NCBI RefSeq assembly: GCF_048388525.1
Contig: NZ_DBGCTQ010000041.1
Location: 1 to 47,009, forward strand
Length of the DNA: 47,009 nt
Source: BQOK01 sp048388525
Lineage (GTDB): Bacteria > Bacillota > Clostridia > Oscillospirales > Ruminococcaceae
Direction of reading: 5' to 3'
Both the position numbers and the translations under genes were made by a program. This document shows, piece by piece, positions 7,802-14,731 of this stretch. The notes under the pieces are model-generated. The model was not told the DNA's origin. It did not search any database and saw nothing but the letters and a program-made list of their open reading frames with translations. Positions within the stretch are counted from its first letter, which is position 1. Each line of letters starts with the position of its first letter.

Positions 7802-9052
7802 TTACAGCGCCGCGCCGGCAAAAACGTCCGTTCGCTGCACCAGCTCCCGCCCCGCTTCGTCCCGGGCATACAGCGCCCTGTAAAAGGCAGCCAACCGCCC
7901 GCGCACCGTGCCCGCCGGCCCGGCCACCACGGCCCAGCCATACCGGGCGGTGGCATTTTCCACCGCCTCCAGCCGGTCGCCGGGGCGGTAATTGTAGCCC
8001 GCCTCCAAAACCCCCGGCAGGCGTTTCAGCTCTTGCAGCGGGGTTTGCCCAGCCAAAAAGCCGGGGCGGCAGAACAGCAGCGGAACCGCCGCCTCTTTTT
8101 GAACGCCGGTGCAGTCGAACCCCCGCAGGGGCGCAGTGTCCACCGGGCGGCCCAGGCACTGGTCGATCACCGCCCCCAAAATATCGAACCCGGTCAGGTA
8201 GGGGATGGTCACGTCCTCAAACGCGCCCCCCACCCGGCAGGCAACCTCGTTCACCAGAATGCCCCCGGCCCCCACCAGCACCTGCACGTACAGCGGACCC
8301 GCCTCAATGCCGAACGCCGCGCAGATGCGCTGGCACAGCCCGTCCAGCTCTGTGGCGCGGTCCATGTGTACCGAGGGGAAGCGGTGCCCGGTGCATACCC
8401 CGATGTGCACCGGGTCATCGTACAGCAGCCGGTCGGTCACCGTCAGCAGGGTGGCGCGCCCCTGTTCCACCCAGGCGGAAACGGTCACCTCGTCGCTGGG
8501 GTAAAATTCCTCCACCAGCGCCTCCTTCTCCCTGCTCCAGCGCAGCGTTTCCGGCAGCTTTTCCAGCGCACCGCCGGCGCTTTGCACCTTAAAGATTCCC
8601 CGCTGGCCCTGGCTGTCCAGGGGTTTGATCACCAGGGGGGGCCGCAGCCCCCGCAGCTCCTCCGGCCCGGTGGCCGCGCTCACCAGCTTCCACCTCACCG
8701 TGGGGATGCCCGCGGCGCGAAAGACCCCCTTCATCACCCGCTTGTTGGTCACCGCCAGGGCGGTGCGCGGCGTGATGGGGCAGGCCAGGCCCAGCGCCTC
8801 GCTCACCGCGGCGGCGGTCAGCACCGGCTGGTCGGTGCCCAGGGTGAACACCCCGTCCGCCCTGTGCTGCCTGGCCGCCGCCAGGCAGGCGGCGGTATCA
8901 AAGCTGCTGGCCCGCACATGCGCGGCGGCCAGGCGGGCGGCCGGCGGGTCGGGCAGGTAATCCGCCACCACCACGTTAAGGCCCTTTTCACGGGCCTTGG
9001 CGGCGCCGTTTTTCTGGCATCCGCCGCCGCCCAAAAGCAATACCGTTTTCAT
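7802..9052 (-). CDS. ATP-grasp ligase-family protein, first gene of the ABC operon
   Basis: A 416-aa protein with the three-part layout of ATP-grasp ligases. An N-terminal Rossmann-like part opens with VLLLGGGGCQKNGAAKA. The nucleotide-binding segment PLVIKPLDSQGQRGIFKV follows at about 160-177, and a metal-binding segment ILVNEVACRVGG supplies the Glu/Asn/Arg positions. It resembles the CPS-large-chain-like enzymes that couple a carboxylate to an amine through an acyl phosphate. ATG 9052 has AAGGAAGG upstream. It is unusual to find such a gene leading a sulfonate-type ABC operon; it may act on the imported compound. The alternative is a biosynthetic ligase unrelated to uptake. It is divergent from tusA at 9135, with overlapping -10 regions. 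Confidence 0.8.
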   Translation of the reverse strand: MKTVLLLGGGGCQKNGAAKAREKGLNVVVADYLPDPPAARLAAAHVRASSFDTAACLAAARQHRADGVFTLGTDQPVLTAAAVSEALGLACPITPRTALAVTNKRVMKGVFRAAGIPTVRWKLVSAATGPEELRGLRPPLVIKPLDSQGQRGIFKVQSAGGALEKLPETLRWSREKEALVEEFYPSDEVTVSAWVEQGRATLLTVTDRLLYDDPVHIGVCTGHRFPSVHMDRATELDGLCQRICAAFGIEAGPLYVQVLVGAGGILVNEVACRVGGAFEDVTIPYLTGFDILGAVIDQCLGRPVDTAPLRGFDCTGVQKEAAVPLLFCRPGFLAGQTPLQELKRLPGVLEAGYNYRPGDRLEAVENATARYGWAVVAGPAGTVRGRLAAFYRALYARDEAGRELVQRTDVFAGAAL

Positions 9053-9102
9053 GTTGCCGCCTTCCTTTTTTGCCCCCGCTATGCGCCGGGCCAAAAAGCG
9101 TG

Positions 9103-9108
9103 TATAAT
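9103..9108 (+). promoter_or_regulatory. -10 box in the ATP-grasp/tusA divergent region
   Basis: TATAAT, 27 bp before the tusA start. On the opposite strand TTATAC (9102-9107) can serve the ATP-grasp operon, so the two promoters would overlap in the 82-bp gap. Neither has a convincing -35 box. Confidence 0.4.
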
Positions 9109-9134
9109 CAAAAGAAAAAACGGAGGTCCCCGCC

Positions 9135-9353
9135 ATGAAAGAGATGGACTGCCTGGGCGACATGTGCCCGGTGCCCCTGATGAAGCTTCAGCAGTGCGAC
9201 GATTTACAAAACAGCGGCGACAGTGTGCGCTTGGTCACCGACCACAGCTGCACCTGCGAATCCGTGCAGAACTATTGCCGCCAAAAAAGGCTGCTCTGCC
9301 GGGTGGTGGAACCCATGCCCGGCATTTGGGAGCTGGAGATCACAAAACCCTAG
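9135..9353 (+). CDS. TusA/SirA-like sulfur carrier, copy 1
   Basis: A 72-aa single-domain TusA-family protein. The family motif CPxP is present as MCPVPLMK with the carrier cysteine at Cys11; Cys6 precedes it. Four further cysteines are present (HSCTC, YC, LC), more than usual for the family. TusA proteins accept a persulfide from a desulfurase or rhodanese and pass it on; relatives also serve selenium metabolism and thiosulfate uptake. ATG 9135 follows CGGAGG. The TAG stop shares the CTAG tetranucleotide with the stop of the convergent lysR gene, so the two coding regions overlap by four bases. Confidence 0.88.
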   Translation: MKEMDCLGDMCPVPLMKLQQCDDLQNSGDSVRLVTDHSCTCESVQNYCRQKRLLCRVVEPMPGIWELEITKP

Positions 9354-10249
9354 CAAATGCTGCGCTTCACCGTATTCTCAAAGTACTTGATAATGGCGTA
9401 CACCCCGTCGTTGCCCACGTCTTCCTTGCTGCGGTAGATGCTGTACACATCGTAATTCAAATCGAAGTCCTGCACCTGCACCACCTTCAGCTGCTTTTGG
9501 TAGATCTCCTTTTTAATGGCCATGTAGGGCAAAAACGCCATGCCGAACTGGTTGATCACGCTGCTCTTCACGCTTTCGGTGGAATCCAGGTGATACAGCA
9601 CCCGGTACTCCGAGATATCGTGCCCGCGTGCCTTTAAGTATTTCAGCAGCAGCCGGTACGAGCTGAAGGTTTCGCTCAGCAGCACCAGCGGATACTTTTT
9701 CAGGCTTTCCAGCGCGATGGTCTCGGGCACATTATAAGAGCTGTTGGCCACAAGATACACTTTATCGGAAAAAGCCTCGGTGCAGAAAAGCCCCGGGGCT
9801 TCGGTTTTGTCCACAATGAACCCCATGTCCGCCTCGCCGGCCTGCACCTTGTGGATCACCTCGCTGGAGGGCGCGCCAACCAGGCTGAAATTGTACGAGG
9901 GGAACTTGTAATTCACCTTAAACAGGCTGCAGGGCAGCGCATAGTTTGCCGCCACCGGCGTGGCCGCCACCCGAAAGGTGCCGGTGCGGGTGGAAAGGTT
10001 GTTCATATCCTCCCGGAAATTGTCGTAAATGTGGATGAACTGGGCCGCGTACCGCTGCATCACCTGCCCTGCCTCGGTCAGCTCAATGCCCCGGTTGGAG
10101 CGCTCGAACAGCTTTTGCCCCACCTCTTCTTCCAGGCGCTGCATCTGCTGGCTCAGCGCCGGCTGGGAGATGTGGCTCGCCTGCGCCACCCGTGAAATGC
10201 TTTTTTCCTCGGCGATTTTGGAAAAAAGCATAATGTGTTCCAGCTGCAT
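9350..10249 (-). CDS. LysR-type transcriptional regulator
   Basis: A 299-aa LysR regulator. The N-terminal winged HTH (about 1-60) reads LFSKIAEEKSISRVAQASH, then SQPALSQQMQRLEEEVGQKLF and ERSNRGIELTEAG. The rest is the two-lobed effector-binding domain. ATG 10249 has GGAGGGG 8 nt upstream, which is better than the GTG a few codons earlier. It is divergent from the yeeE gene at 10524 and convergent with tusA at 9135, the normal LysR arrangement for control of a neighbour. A perfect dyad at 10410-10424 in the divergent gap, repeated near the rhodanese operon, suggests that it governs sulfur uptake genes. The effector is unknown; LysR relatives such as CysB and CmbR sense sulfur status. Confidence 0.92.
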   Translation of the reverse strand: MQLEHIMLFSKIAEEKSISRVAQASHISQPALSQQMQRLEEEVGQKLFERSNRGIELTEAGQVMQRYAAQFIHIYDNFREDMNNLSTRTGTFRVAATPVAANYALPCSLFKVNYKFPSYNFSLVGAPSSEVIHKVQAGEADMGFIVDKTEAPGLFCTEAFSDKVYLVANSSYNVPETIALESLKKYPLVLLSETFSSYRLLLKYLKARGHDISEYRVLYHLDSTESVKSSVINQFGMAFLPYMAIKKEIYQKQLKVVQVQDFDLNYDVYSIYRSKEDVGNDGVYAIIKYFENTVKRSIC

Positions 10250-10409
10250 GGCCGTGACCCCTCCCATTGTGTTTCATTATAAGGCCCGCCGCGCTTGCTG
10301 CGCCCTTGCCGGGGCGGTTTCGCGCCAAACTGCGGGTTTCGACCTATCCATTATACAGTTTTCTGTTAAATTTGCAACAATCCAGGGCGGCTGTCATAGC
10401 CAAAACGTT

Positions 10410-10424
10410 ATAACAATTTGTTAT
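10410..10424. promoter_or_regulatory. LysR-type operator candidate, copy 2
   Basis: ATAACA-ATT-TGTTAT is a perfect 15-bp dyad in the lysR/yeeE gap. Its centre is about 62 bp before the start site expected from the -10 box at 10467, which is the classical place of a LysR recognition site. It matches 13 of 15 bases at 3384-3398. Confidence 0.6.
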
Positions 10425-10466
10425 GCAGCATAATCGCATTCGATAATCAAAAAATTAACAACATGC

Positions 10467-10472
10467 TATAAT
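10467..10472 (+). promoter_or_regulatory. -10 box of the yeeE-tusA operon
   Basis: A perfect TATAAT after TGC, with no usable -35 box at 17 bp (TAATCA). This fits an activated promoter under the upstream dyad. Confidence 0.6.
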
Positions 10473-10523
10473 GGTCTTTGTAGTAAACCGCAAACATCCA
10501 AAATCTATGAGGAGGTGCAGAAT

Positions 10524-11267
10524 ATGCCTGACACGAATCCCACTTCCGGTGCCACCGCTGCGCCGGCAGCCGGCTCCACTTCGTCCATCCGGCGTTCTTC
10601 TGCGGCAGGCGGGCGAGCCCGCAAAAAAAAGAAGAACCAGCTGCCCATCGGCGTTCTGGTGTTTGTGCTGATCGTGGTCGTTGCCGTTCTGCTCAACACG
10701 TTCTTATCTTCCAGCCTGGCGCTGTTCTGGGTCTTCGGCTGCTGCTTCGGGTTTATCCTGCAAAAGTCGCGTTTTTGCTTCACCGCGTCTTTGCGTGACC
10801 CCTGCATCACCGGCTCCACCTCGGTCACCCGCGCCGTGCTCATCGCCTTCGCCATCACCAGCATCGGTTTCTGGGCCATCAAGTACGGCAGCTTTTTGAC
10901 CACCGGCTCCATCCCCGGCCAAAGCTACGTCATGCCCATCAGCCTGGCCACTGTGGTGGGCGGCGTAATGTTCGGCATCGGCATGGTCATCGCCGGCGGC
11001 TGTGCGTCCGGCACCCTGATGCGGGTGGGCGAGGGCTTCGGCATGCAGATGCTCAGCCTTTTGTTCTTTGTGATCGGCTCCCTCATCGGCGCCAGCCACA
11101 TGGGCTGGTGGACCGTGAATTTCATCGCGGGGGCGCCCCGCATCTTCCTGCCCGACGTGTTCGGCTGGTTCGGCTCCATCCTGGTGCAGCTGCTGCTCAT
11201 TGCCGCGCTGTACTTCGCCGCCGAAAAGTACGAAAAAAAGCGTATGGGCATCACCGACGACGAGTGA
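10524..11267 (+). CDS. YeeE/YedE-family transporter, N-terminal half protein
   Basis: A 247-aa membrane protein with a cytoplasmic Lys/Arg-rich start (RARKKKKNQ at 31-39) and about six spans. It holds the YeeE signatures GFILQKSRFCF (Cys85) and IAGGCASGTLMRVGEGFG (Cys160). In thiosulfate-transporting YeeE these cysteines relay the substrate through the membrane; YedE relatives are linked to selenium. Full-length YeeE is about 330-360 aa with two pseudo-repeats. Here the second part is a separate gene at 11682, and a tusA gene stands between. ATG 10524 is chosen over GTG 10515 because GAGGAGG ends at the latter. Transcription is probably LysR-activated from the box at 10467. Confidence 0.88.
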   Translation: MPDTNPTSGATAAPAAGSTSSIRRSSAAGGRARKKKKNQLPIGVLVFVLIVVVAVLLNTFLSSSLALFWVFGCCFGFILQKSRFCFTASLRDPCITGSTSVTRAVLIAFAITSIGFWAIKYGSFLTTGSIPGQSYVMPISLATVVGGVMFGIGMVIAGGCASGTLMRVGEGFGMQMLSLLFFVIGSLIGASHMGWWTVNFIAGAPRIFLPDVFGWFGSILVQLLLIAALYFAAEKYEKKRMGITDDE

Positions 11268-11324
11268 TTTTGCATCCGCAATTTCTCTTTTTCACAAATC
11301 AATTTATTTTAGGAGGACTTTACA

Positions 11325-11552
11325 ATGGCTGAATTTTCTTTGGATTGCCTGGGCGAGGCCTGCCCTGTACCCCTGATGAAGACCCAGAAAGAAATCGAGA
11401 AGCTGGGCGTGGGCGATGTGCTGATCGTAAACATCGACCACAGCTGCGCCATGAAGAACATCCCCGAGTGGGCCCGCAACCAGGGTTACAACGTGGAAGT
11501 GGAAGAAGTTGACGACGGCGAGTGGGAAGTTGTGATCGAAAAGACCAAATAA
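11325..11552 (+). CDS. TusA/SirA-like sulfur carrier, copy 2
   Basis: A 75-aa TusA-family protein with CLGEACPVPLMKTQKEIEKL, where Cys13 of the CPxP motif is the expected carrier cysteine and Cys8 precedes it. A third cysteine is in DHSCAMKN. It is acidic at the C-terminus. The start has AGGAGGA at a normal distance. It sits 57 nt after the first yeeE half and before the second, so it is a likely partner that takes sulfur from the transporter on the cytoplasmic side, as TsuB does for YeeE/TsuA in thiosulfate uptake. That role is an inference from gene order. Confidence 0.9.
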   Translation: MAEFSLDCLGEACPVPLMKTQKEIEKLGVGDVLIVNIDHSCAMKNIPEWARNQGYNVEVEEVDDGEWEVVIEKTK

Positions 11553-11591
11553 GGTCTTTTTACCCCCCTTGCTGAATGCGCCGACCTCCAG

Positions 11592-11619
11592 CCGCCCGGC
11601 GCGGCGCCGGGCGGTTTTT
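11592..11619 (+). terminator. Terminator or attenuator between tusA and the second yeeE half
   Basis: A 9-bp stem CCGCCCGGC (11592-11600 with 11606-11614) with a 5-nt loop and five T. It would lower transcription into the downstream half-gene; no clear new promoter is seen before 11682. Confidence 0.75.
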
Positions 11620-11681
11620 CAGAAAAATATTTTATCGCAGACCAACAAAATTGTGAAAAGAAAGGCGGGTGCAAAGTTACA

Positions 11682-12230
11682 ATGAAAGCTTTTTGGGAAA
11701 AGATCGCAAAGAACCCTACTTACAAAAAGATCTTCAAAAATCCTTTCACCTATGTAACTGGCGCTGTGCTTCTGTCCGTCTTCCAAATTGCCCTGTTCGC
11801 TGTTTCCGGCAACCCCTGGGGTGTGTCCGGCACGTTTGCGAACTGGGGCGCCTGGCTGTACCGCCTGGTGGGCGGCAGCGTGGATAAGTGGTATTACTTC
11901 TCCTCCACAGGCGCGCAGAGCACTTTGAACGCAGGTTTTTTGAACCACACCGGCTCCTGGCTGGACGTGGGCATCATCGTCGGCGCGCTGCTGGCGGCCC
12001 TTTTGGCCTCGCAGTGGAAATTCAAAAAGATCAAGTCCCTCCGCCAGGTGGTCGCGGCCATCCTGGGCGGCCTGCTGATGGGCTACGGCGCCCGGCTTGC
12101 CGGCGGCTGCAACATCGGTGCGCTGTACAGCAGCATTGCCTCGCTGTCGGTTTCCGGCTGGGTCTTTGCCATCTTCCTGTTTGTGGGCGCCTTCATCGGC
12201 TCCAAACTGCTGGCGAAATATTTCATGTAA
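11682..12230 (+). CDS. YeeE/YedE-family transporter, C-terminal half protein
   Basis: A 182-aa membrane protein that carries the conserved C-terminal YeeE signature GGLLMGYGARLAGGCNIGAL (about 129-148), with Cys143 as the expected relay cysteine. The motif is followed by the SIASLSVSGWVF helix. About four spans are visible. Together with 10524-11267 it would make a complete two-repeat transporter. Half-size YeeE/YedE proteins that act in pairs are known (PmpA/PmpB-type). Residues 41-95 form a long polar insert between the first two helices. A GAAAGG site lies rather far (about 17 nt) before ATG 11682, so translation initiation may be weak. Confidence 0.85.
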   Translation: MKAFWEKIAKNPTYKKIFKNPFTYVTGAVLLSVFQIALFAVSGNPWGVSGTFANWGAWLYRLVGGSVDKWYYFSSTGAQSTLNAGFLNHTGSWLDVGIIVGALLAALLASQWKFKKIKSLRQVVAAILGGLLMGYGARLAGGCNIGALYSSIASLSVSGWVFAIFLFVGAFIGSKLLAKYFM

Positions 12231-12241
12231 CAGCGGCAAAA

Positions 12242-12274
12242 AGGGGCTCTGGCAGGTTCAGGGCCTCTTTTCTT
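12242..12274 (+). terminator. Terminator after the second yeeE half
   Basis: A 10-bp stem with two G-T pairs (12242-12251 with 12259-12268), a 7-nt loop, then TTTCTT. Moderate strength. Confidence 0.6.
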
Positions 12275-12328
12275 GTGCGTTTAATAATTTTTTGACAAAC
12301 CATCCTACATACAGAGGGAACAAACACA

Positions 12329-13555
12329 ATGGAAAAAAAAGTTGAACAATTCGACGTGGTCATCATCGGCGGCGGCGCCGCCGGCCTCACCGCGGCCATC
12401 TACTGCGGCCGCGCCCGCCTGAACACCCTGGTCATCGAAAAGGCCCTGGTGGGCGGCCTTGCCACCTACACCAACGAGATCGCCAATTACCCCGGCTTCC
12501 CCGAGGGCAGCACCGGCCTCGGGCTGATGGAGCTGTTCCACAAGCAGGCCAAAAACTTCGGCGTCAAATTCAAGCTCACCGACGTGCGCGCCGTGCAGCT
12601 GGAGGGCGACACCAAGGTGGTCGAGACCTTCCGCACCAACTACGAGTGCAAGGCCGTGATCATCGCCTCGGGCGGCAAAAACCGCCTCACCGGCGCCCCT
12701 GGCGAGGATAAATACCTCTTCGACAAGGGCATCTCCTTCTGCGCCACCTGCGACGCCGCCGCCAACACCGGCAAGACCGTCATGGTCATCGGCTCGGGCG
12801 ACGCCGCCATCGAGGAGGGCATGTTCCTCACCAAATTCGCCTCCAGGGTCATCGTCAGCGTCATGCACGACGAGGGCAAGATGGACTGCAACGAGATCGC
12901 CAAGGCCGAGGCCATGGAAAACCCCAAGATGGAGTTTTTGTGGAACACCCTTCCCCACGAGTTCCGGGGCGACGAGCAGCACCTGCACAGCGTGGCCCTG
13001 AAAAACACCAAGACCGGTGAAATTCTGGACGTCCCGGTCGACACCTGCTTCCTCTTCATCGGCTATGTGCCCAACACCGAGATCTTCCAGGGCAAGGTCG
13101 CGCTGAACAAGCCCGGCTACGTGATCACCAACGAGCGCATGGAGACCAACATCCCCGGCGTCTACGCCGCGGGCGACGTGCGCGACAAGTGGCTCAAACA
13201 GGTGGCCACCGCCGTGGGCGACGGTGCCATCGCCGGCTACACCGCCGAAAAATACATCGCCGAGACCAATCAGTTCAACACCCAGATCATGGACGCCGCG
13301 GCCCCGGGCCTTGTCTACATCTACAACGCGGTGGTACCCGCCAGCCGCGAGCTGCTGCCCCTGGTGGAGCAGTTCGAAGAAAAGCACCCCGAGGTGCGGG
13401 TAAACCGGGTGGACGTGTACAAAAGCGAGGGCATTGCCCGCCGCCTGGGCGTGGCCGAGATCCCCGCGGCCGTCTACATCAAAGAAGGCAAGGTCGCCGG
13501 CGCGCTCACCGGCACCGTCACCCTCGAGAGCCTCGAGGCCCTCACCGAGCGCTGA
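12329..13555 (+). CDS. Thioredoxin-reductase-like flavoprotein with a cysteine-less thioredoxin tail
   Basis: A 408-aa protein. Residues 1-312 are a thioredoxin reductase: FAD site VVIIGGGAAGL (10-20), redox pair CATC (Cys138, Cys141), second dinucleotide fold VIGSGDAA (153-160) and FAD site GVYAAGDVRD (277-286). The segment that holds HRR in NADPH-using enzymes reads VSVMHDEGKMDC, so NADPH preference is doubtful. Residues 327-408 look like a thioredoxin fold, with the strand VYIYN, the helix LLPLVEQFEEKHPEV and the cis-Pro loop AEIPAAVYI. The place of the WCxxC pair reads NAVVPASREL without cysteines. The gene follows the yeeE and tusA genes and may supply electrons to release sulfur from persulfide carriers. 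The tail may be a docking module. Confidence 0.85.
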   Translation: MEKKVEQFDVVIIGGGAAGLTAAIYCGRARLNTLVIEKALVGGLATYTNEIANYPGFPEGSTGLGLMELFHKQAKNFGVKFKLTDVRAVQLEGDTKVVETFRTNYECKAVIIASGGKNRLTGAPGEDKYLFDKGISFCATCDAAANTGKTVMVIGSGDAAIEEGMFLTKFASRVIVSVMHDEGKMDCNEIAKAEAMENPKMEFLWNTLPHEFRGDEQHLHSVALKNTKTGEILDVPVDTCFLFIGYVPNTEIFQGKVALNKPGYVITNERMETNIPGVYAAGDVRDKWLKQVATAVGDGAIAGYTAEKYIAETNQFNTQIMDAAAPGLVYIYNAVVPASRELLPLVEQFEEKHPEVRVNRVDVYKSEGIARRLGVAEIPAAVYIKEGKVAGALTGTVTLESLEALTER

Positions 13556-13598
13556 AACGCCAACCCAACTGATTTTTTCAGTTTCCCATTCTCTCAAA

Positions 13599-13634
13599 CC
13601 CAAAAGGGGCCCTCTTCGGAGGGCCCCTTTTGGG
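13599..13634. terminator. Strong hairpin after the reductase gene
   Basis: A perfect 16-bp stem (13599-13614 with 13619-13634) capped by a UUCG tetraloop. Its 3' arm holds TTTTGGG rather than ending in a T tract, so it may work as a terminator or as an mRNA end stabiliser. Confidence 0.6.
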
Positions 13635-13653
13635 TGCAAAAACCATATCCCGC

Positions 13654-13691
13654 TTGAATTCCTATAAACCCTGTGGCATAATAGGTTTATC
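13654..13691 (+). promoter_or_regulatory. rrf2 promoter with operator words
   Basis: -35 TTGAAT (13654-13659), 17-bp spacer, -10 CATAAT (13677-13682). CTATAAACCC (13662-13671) lies in the spacer, and ATAGGTTTATC (13681-13691) overlaps and follows the -10 box. The same two words occur at the nifS promoter, so this looks like autoregulation by the Rrf2 protein. Confidence 0.7.
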
Positions 13692-13737
13692 GGGCGGCCC
13701 GCCGGGCCGCTGCGGAAAAGGGAAGGGGGCAGCCCGC

Positions 13738-14154
13738 ATGATCGTTTCCACCAAGGGCCGCTACGCGCTGCGGGTCATGATCGACCTGGCCCAGCAGCCG
13801 CCGGGCCAGTACGTGCCGCTCAAAGAGATCGCCCACCGGCAGGGCATCTCCATGAAATACCTCGAGGCCATCGTGGCCGCGCTGGCAAAGGCCGGCTTTG
13901 TGGCCGGGCTGCGGGGCAAGGGCGGCGGCTACCGCCTCACCCGCGACCCCGCCCAGTACACCGCCGGCTCCATCCTCGAGCTCACCGAAAAGACCCTGGC
14001 CCCGGTCTCCTGCATGGAAAAGGGCGCGCCGCCCTGCCGGCGCGCGGCGCAGTGCCCCACCCGCGCCCTGTGGGCCGGCCTCGACCAGCTGATCCAGGGT
14101 TATTTTGCCTCCGTCACCCTGGCGGATCTGGCAAACGGCGCGGTTCAGGTATAG
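13738..14154 (+). CDS. iscR: Rrf2-family (IscR-like) regulator
   Basis: A 138-aa Rrf2 protein. The winged-helix DNA-binding part is visible as TKGRYALRVMIDLA and PLKEIAHRQGISMKYLEAIV, with the wing LRGKGGGYRLTR. The putative cluster-binding loop has Cys92, Cys100 and Cys106. E. coli IscR uses Cys92, Cys98 and Cys104, so the spacing is C-x7-C-x5-C rather than C-x5-C-x5-C. A cluster is plausible but not certain; the alternative is a CymR-like regulator of cysteine metabolism. It lies upstream of nifS and iscU, and the promoter words shared with nifS support control of Fe-S assembly. Confidence 0.9.
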   Translation: MIVSTKGRYALRVMIDLAQQPPGQYVPLKEIAHRQGISMKYLEAIVAALAKAGFVAGLRGKGGGYRLTRDPAQYTAGSILELTEKTLAPVSCMEKGAPPCRRAAQCPTRALWAGLDQLIQGYFASVTLADLANGAVQV

Positions 14155-14183
14155 GCCGCGCGCCCCCCATCGTCCAACTGTTT

Positions 14184-14211
14184 CGCCCGCCCCTTGGGGC
14201 GGGCGCTTTTT
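14184..14211 (+). terminator. Terminator of the rrf2 gene
   Basis: CGCCCGCCCC/GGGGCGGGCG hairpin (14184-14193 with 14196-14205) followed by CTTTTTG. It also abuts the end of the convergent XRE gene. Confidence 0.85.
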
Positions 14212-14215
14212 GTAA

Positions 14216-14563
14216 TCAAATACAGCCGTTTTCTTGATCGGCCATCACGTTAATGACGCGAAAGATCCGCTCCCGCTCCTCCGGCGGTAAATTCTGCAAT
14301 TTGTCATCCAGCTCTGTCTCCCGGATTTTAAAACCGCATTCCAAAACATCTTGAAGCACCAGGTCGGCGGACGTTCCCAGCGCTCCTAATATATTCACTA
14401 GGACCTCGAGGCTCGGCGCGCGAACACCGCGTTCAATCGTTGAAATCGTGCTCACGGTCACCTCGATTGCCTCCGCCAATTCACTTTGGCTGAATCCCGC
14501 TTTTTTCCGCGCCTCTTTGATCCTTCCGCCTATTTTCTTTTTGTCCCTATTAAAAAAATTCAT
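14216..14563 (-). CDS. XRE-family HTH regulator
   Basis: A 115-aa protein. It has a basic lead (NRDKKKIGGRIKEARKKAG), a Cro/C1 HTH (SQSELAEAIEVTVSTISTIERGVRAPSL segment, about 24-51) and a C-terminal helical part with DDKLQNLPPEERERIFRVI (about 88-106). ATG 14563 has AGGTGG 8 nt upstream; a GTG four codons earlier overlaps that site. It is inserted in the opposite direction between rrf2 and nifS, and its base composition is more AT-rich than its neighbours, so it may be a later arrival. GATAAGTTATATC (14604-14616), a partial dyad in its promoter region, could be its own operator. The target genes are not evident. Confidence 0.85.
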   Translation of the reverse strand: MNFFNRDKKKIGGRIKEARKKAGFSQSELAEAIEVTVSTISTIERGVRAPSLEVLVNILGALGTSADLVLQDVLECGFKIRETELDDKLQNLPPEERERIFRVINVMADQENGCI

Positions 14564-14731
14564 AACCAAGCCCACCTGTCAGCGTTGTAAAGGCACTTAA
14601 TATGATAAGTTATATCCACTCATTTGAAAACAAGCCAATAAGATCAATAAAACTCTAACAGAGTTGCTTTCAGGGATAGAAGCACACCATTTTCAAGCCG
14701 CATATCATAAATGCAGCCACGTTTTCCCCGT

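Noticed and set aside
13738..14154. CymR rather than IscR-like function for the Rrf2 protein
   Set aside because: Not excluded, but three closely spaced cysteines and the link to nifS-iscU favour Fe-S control.
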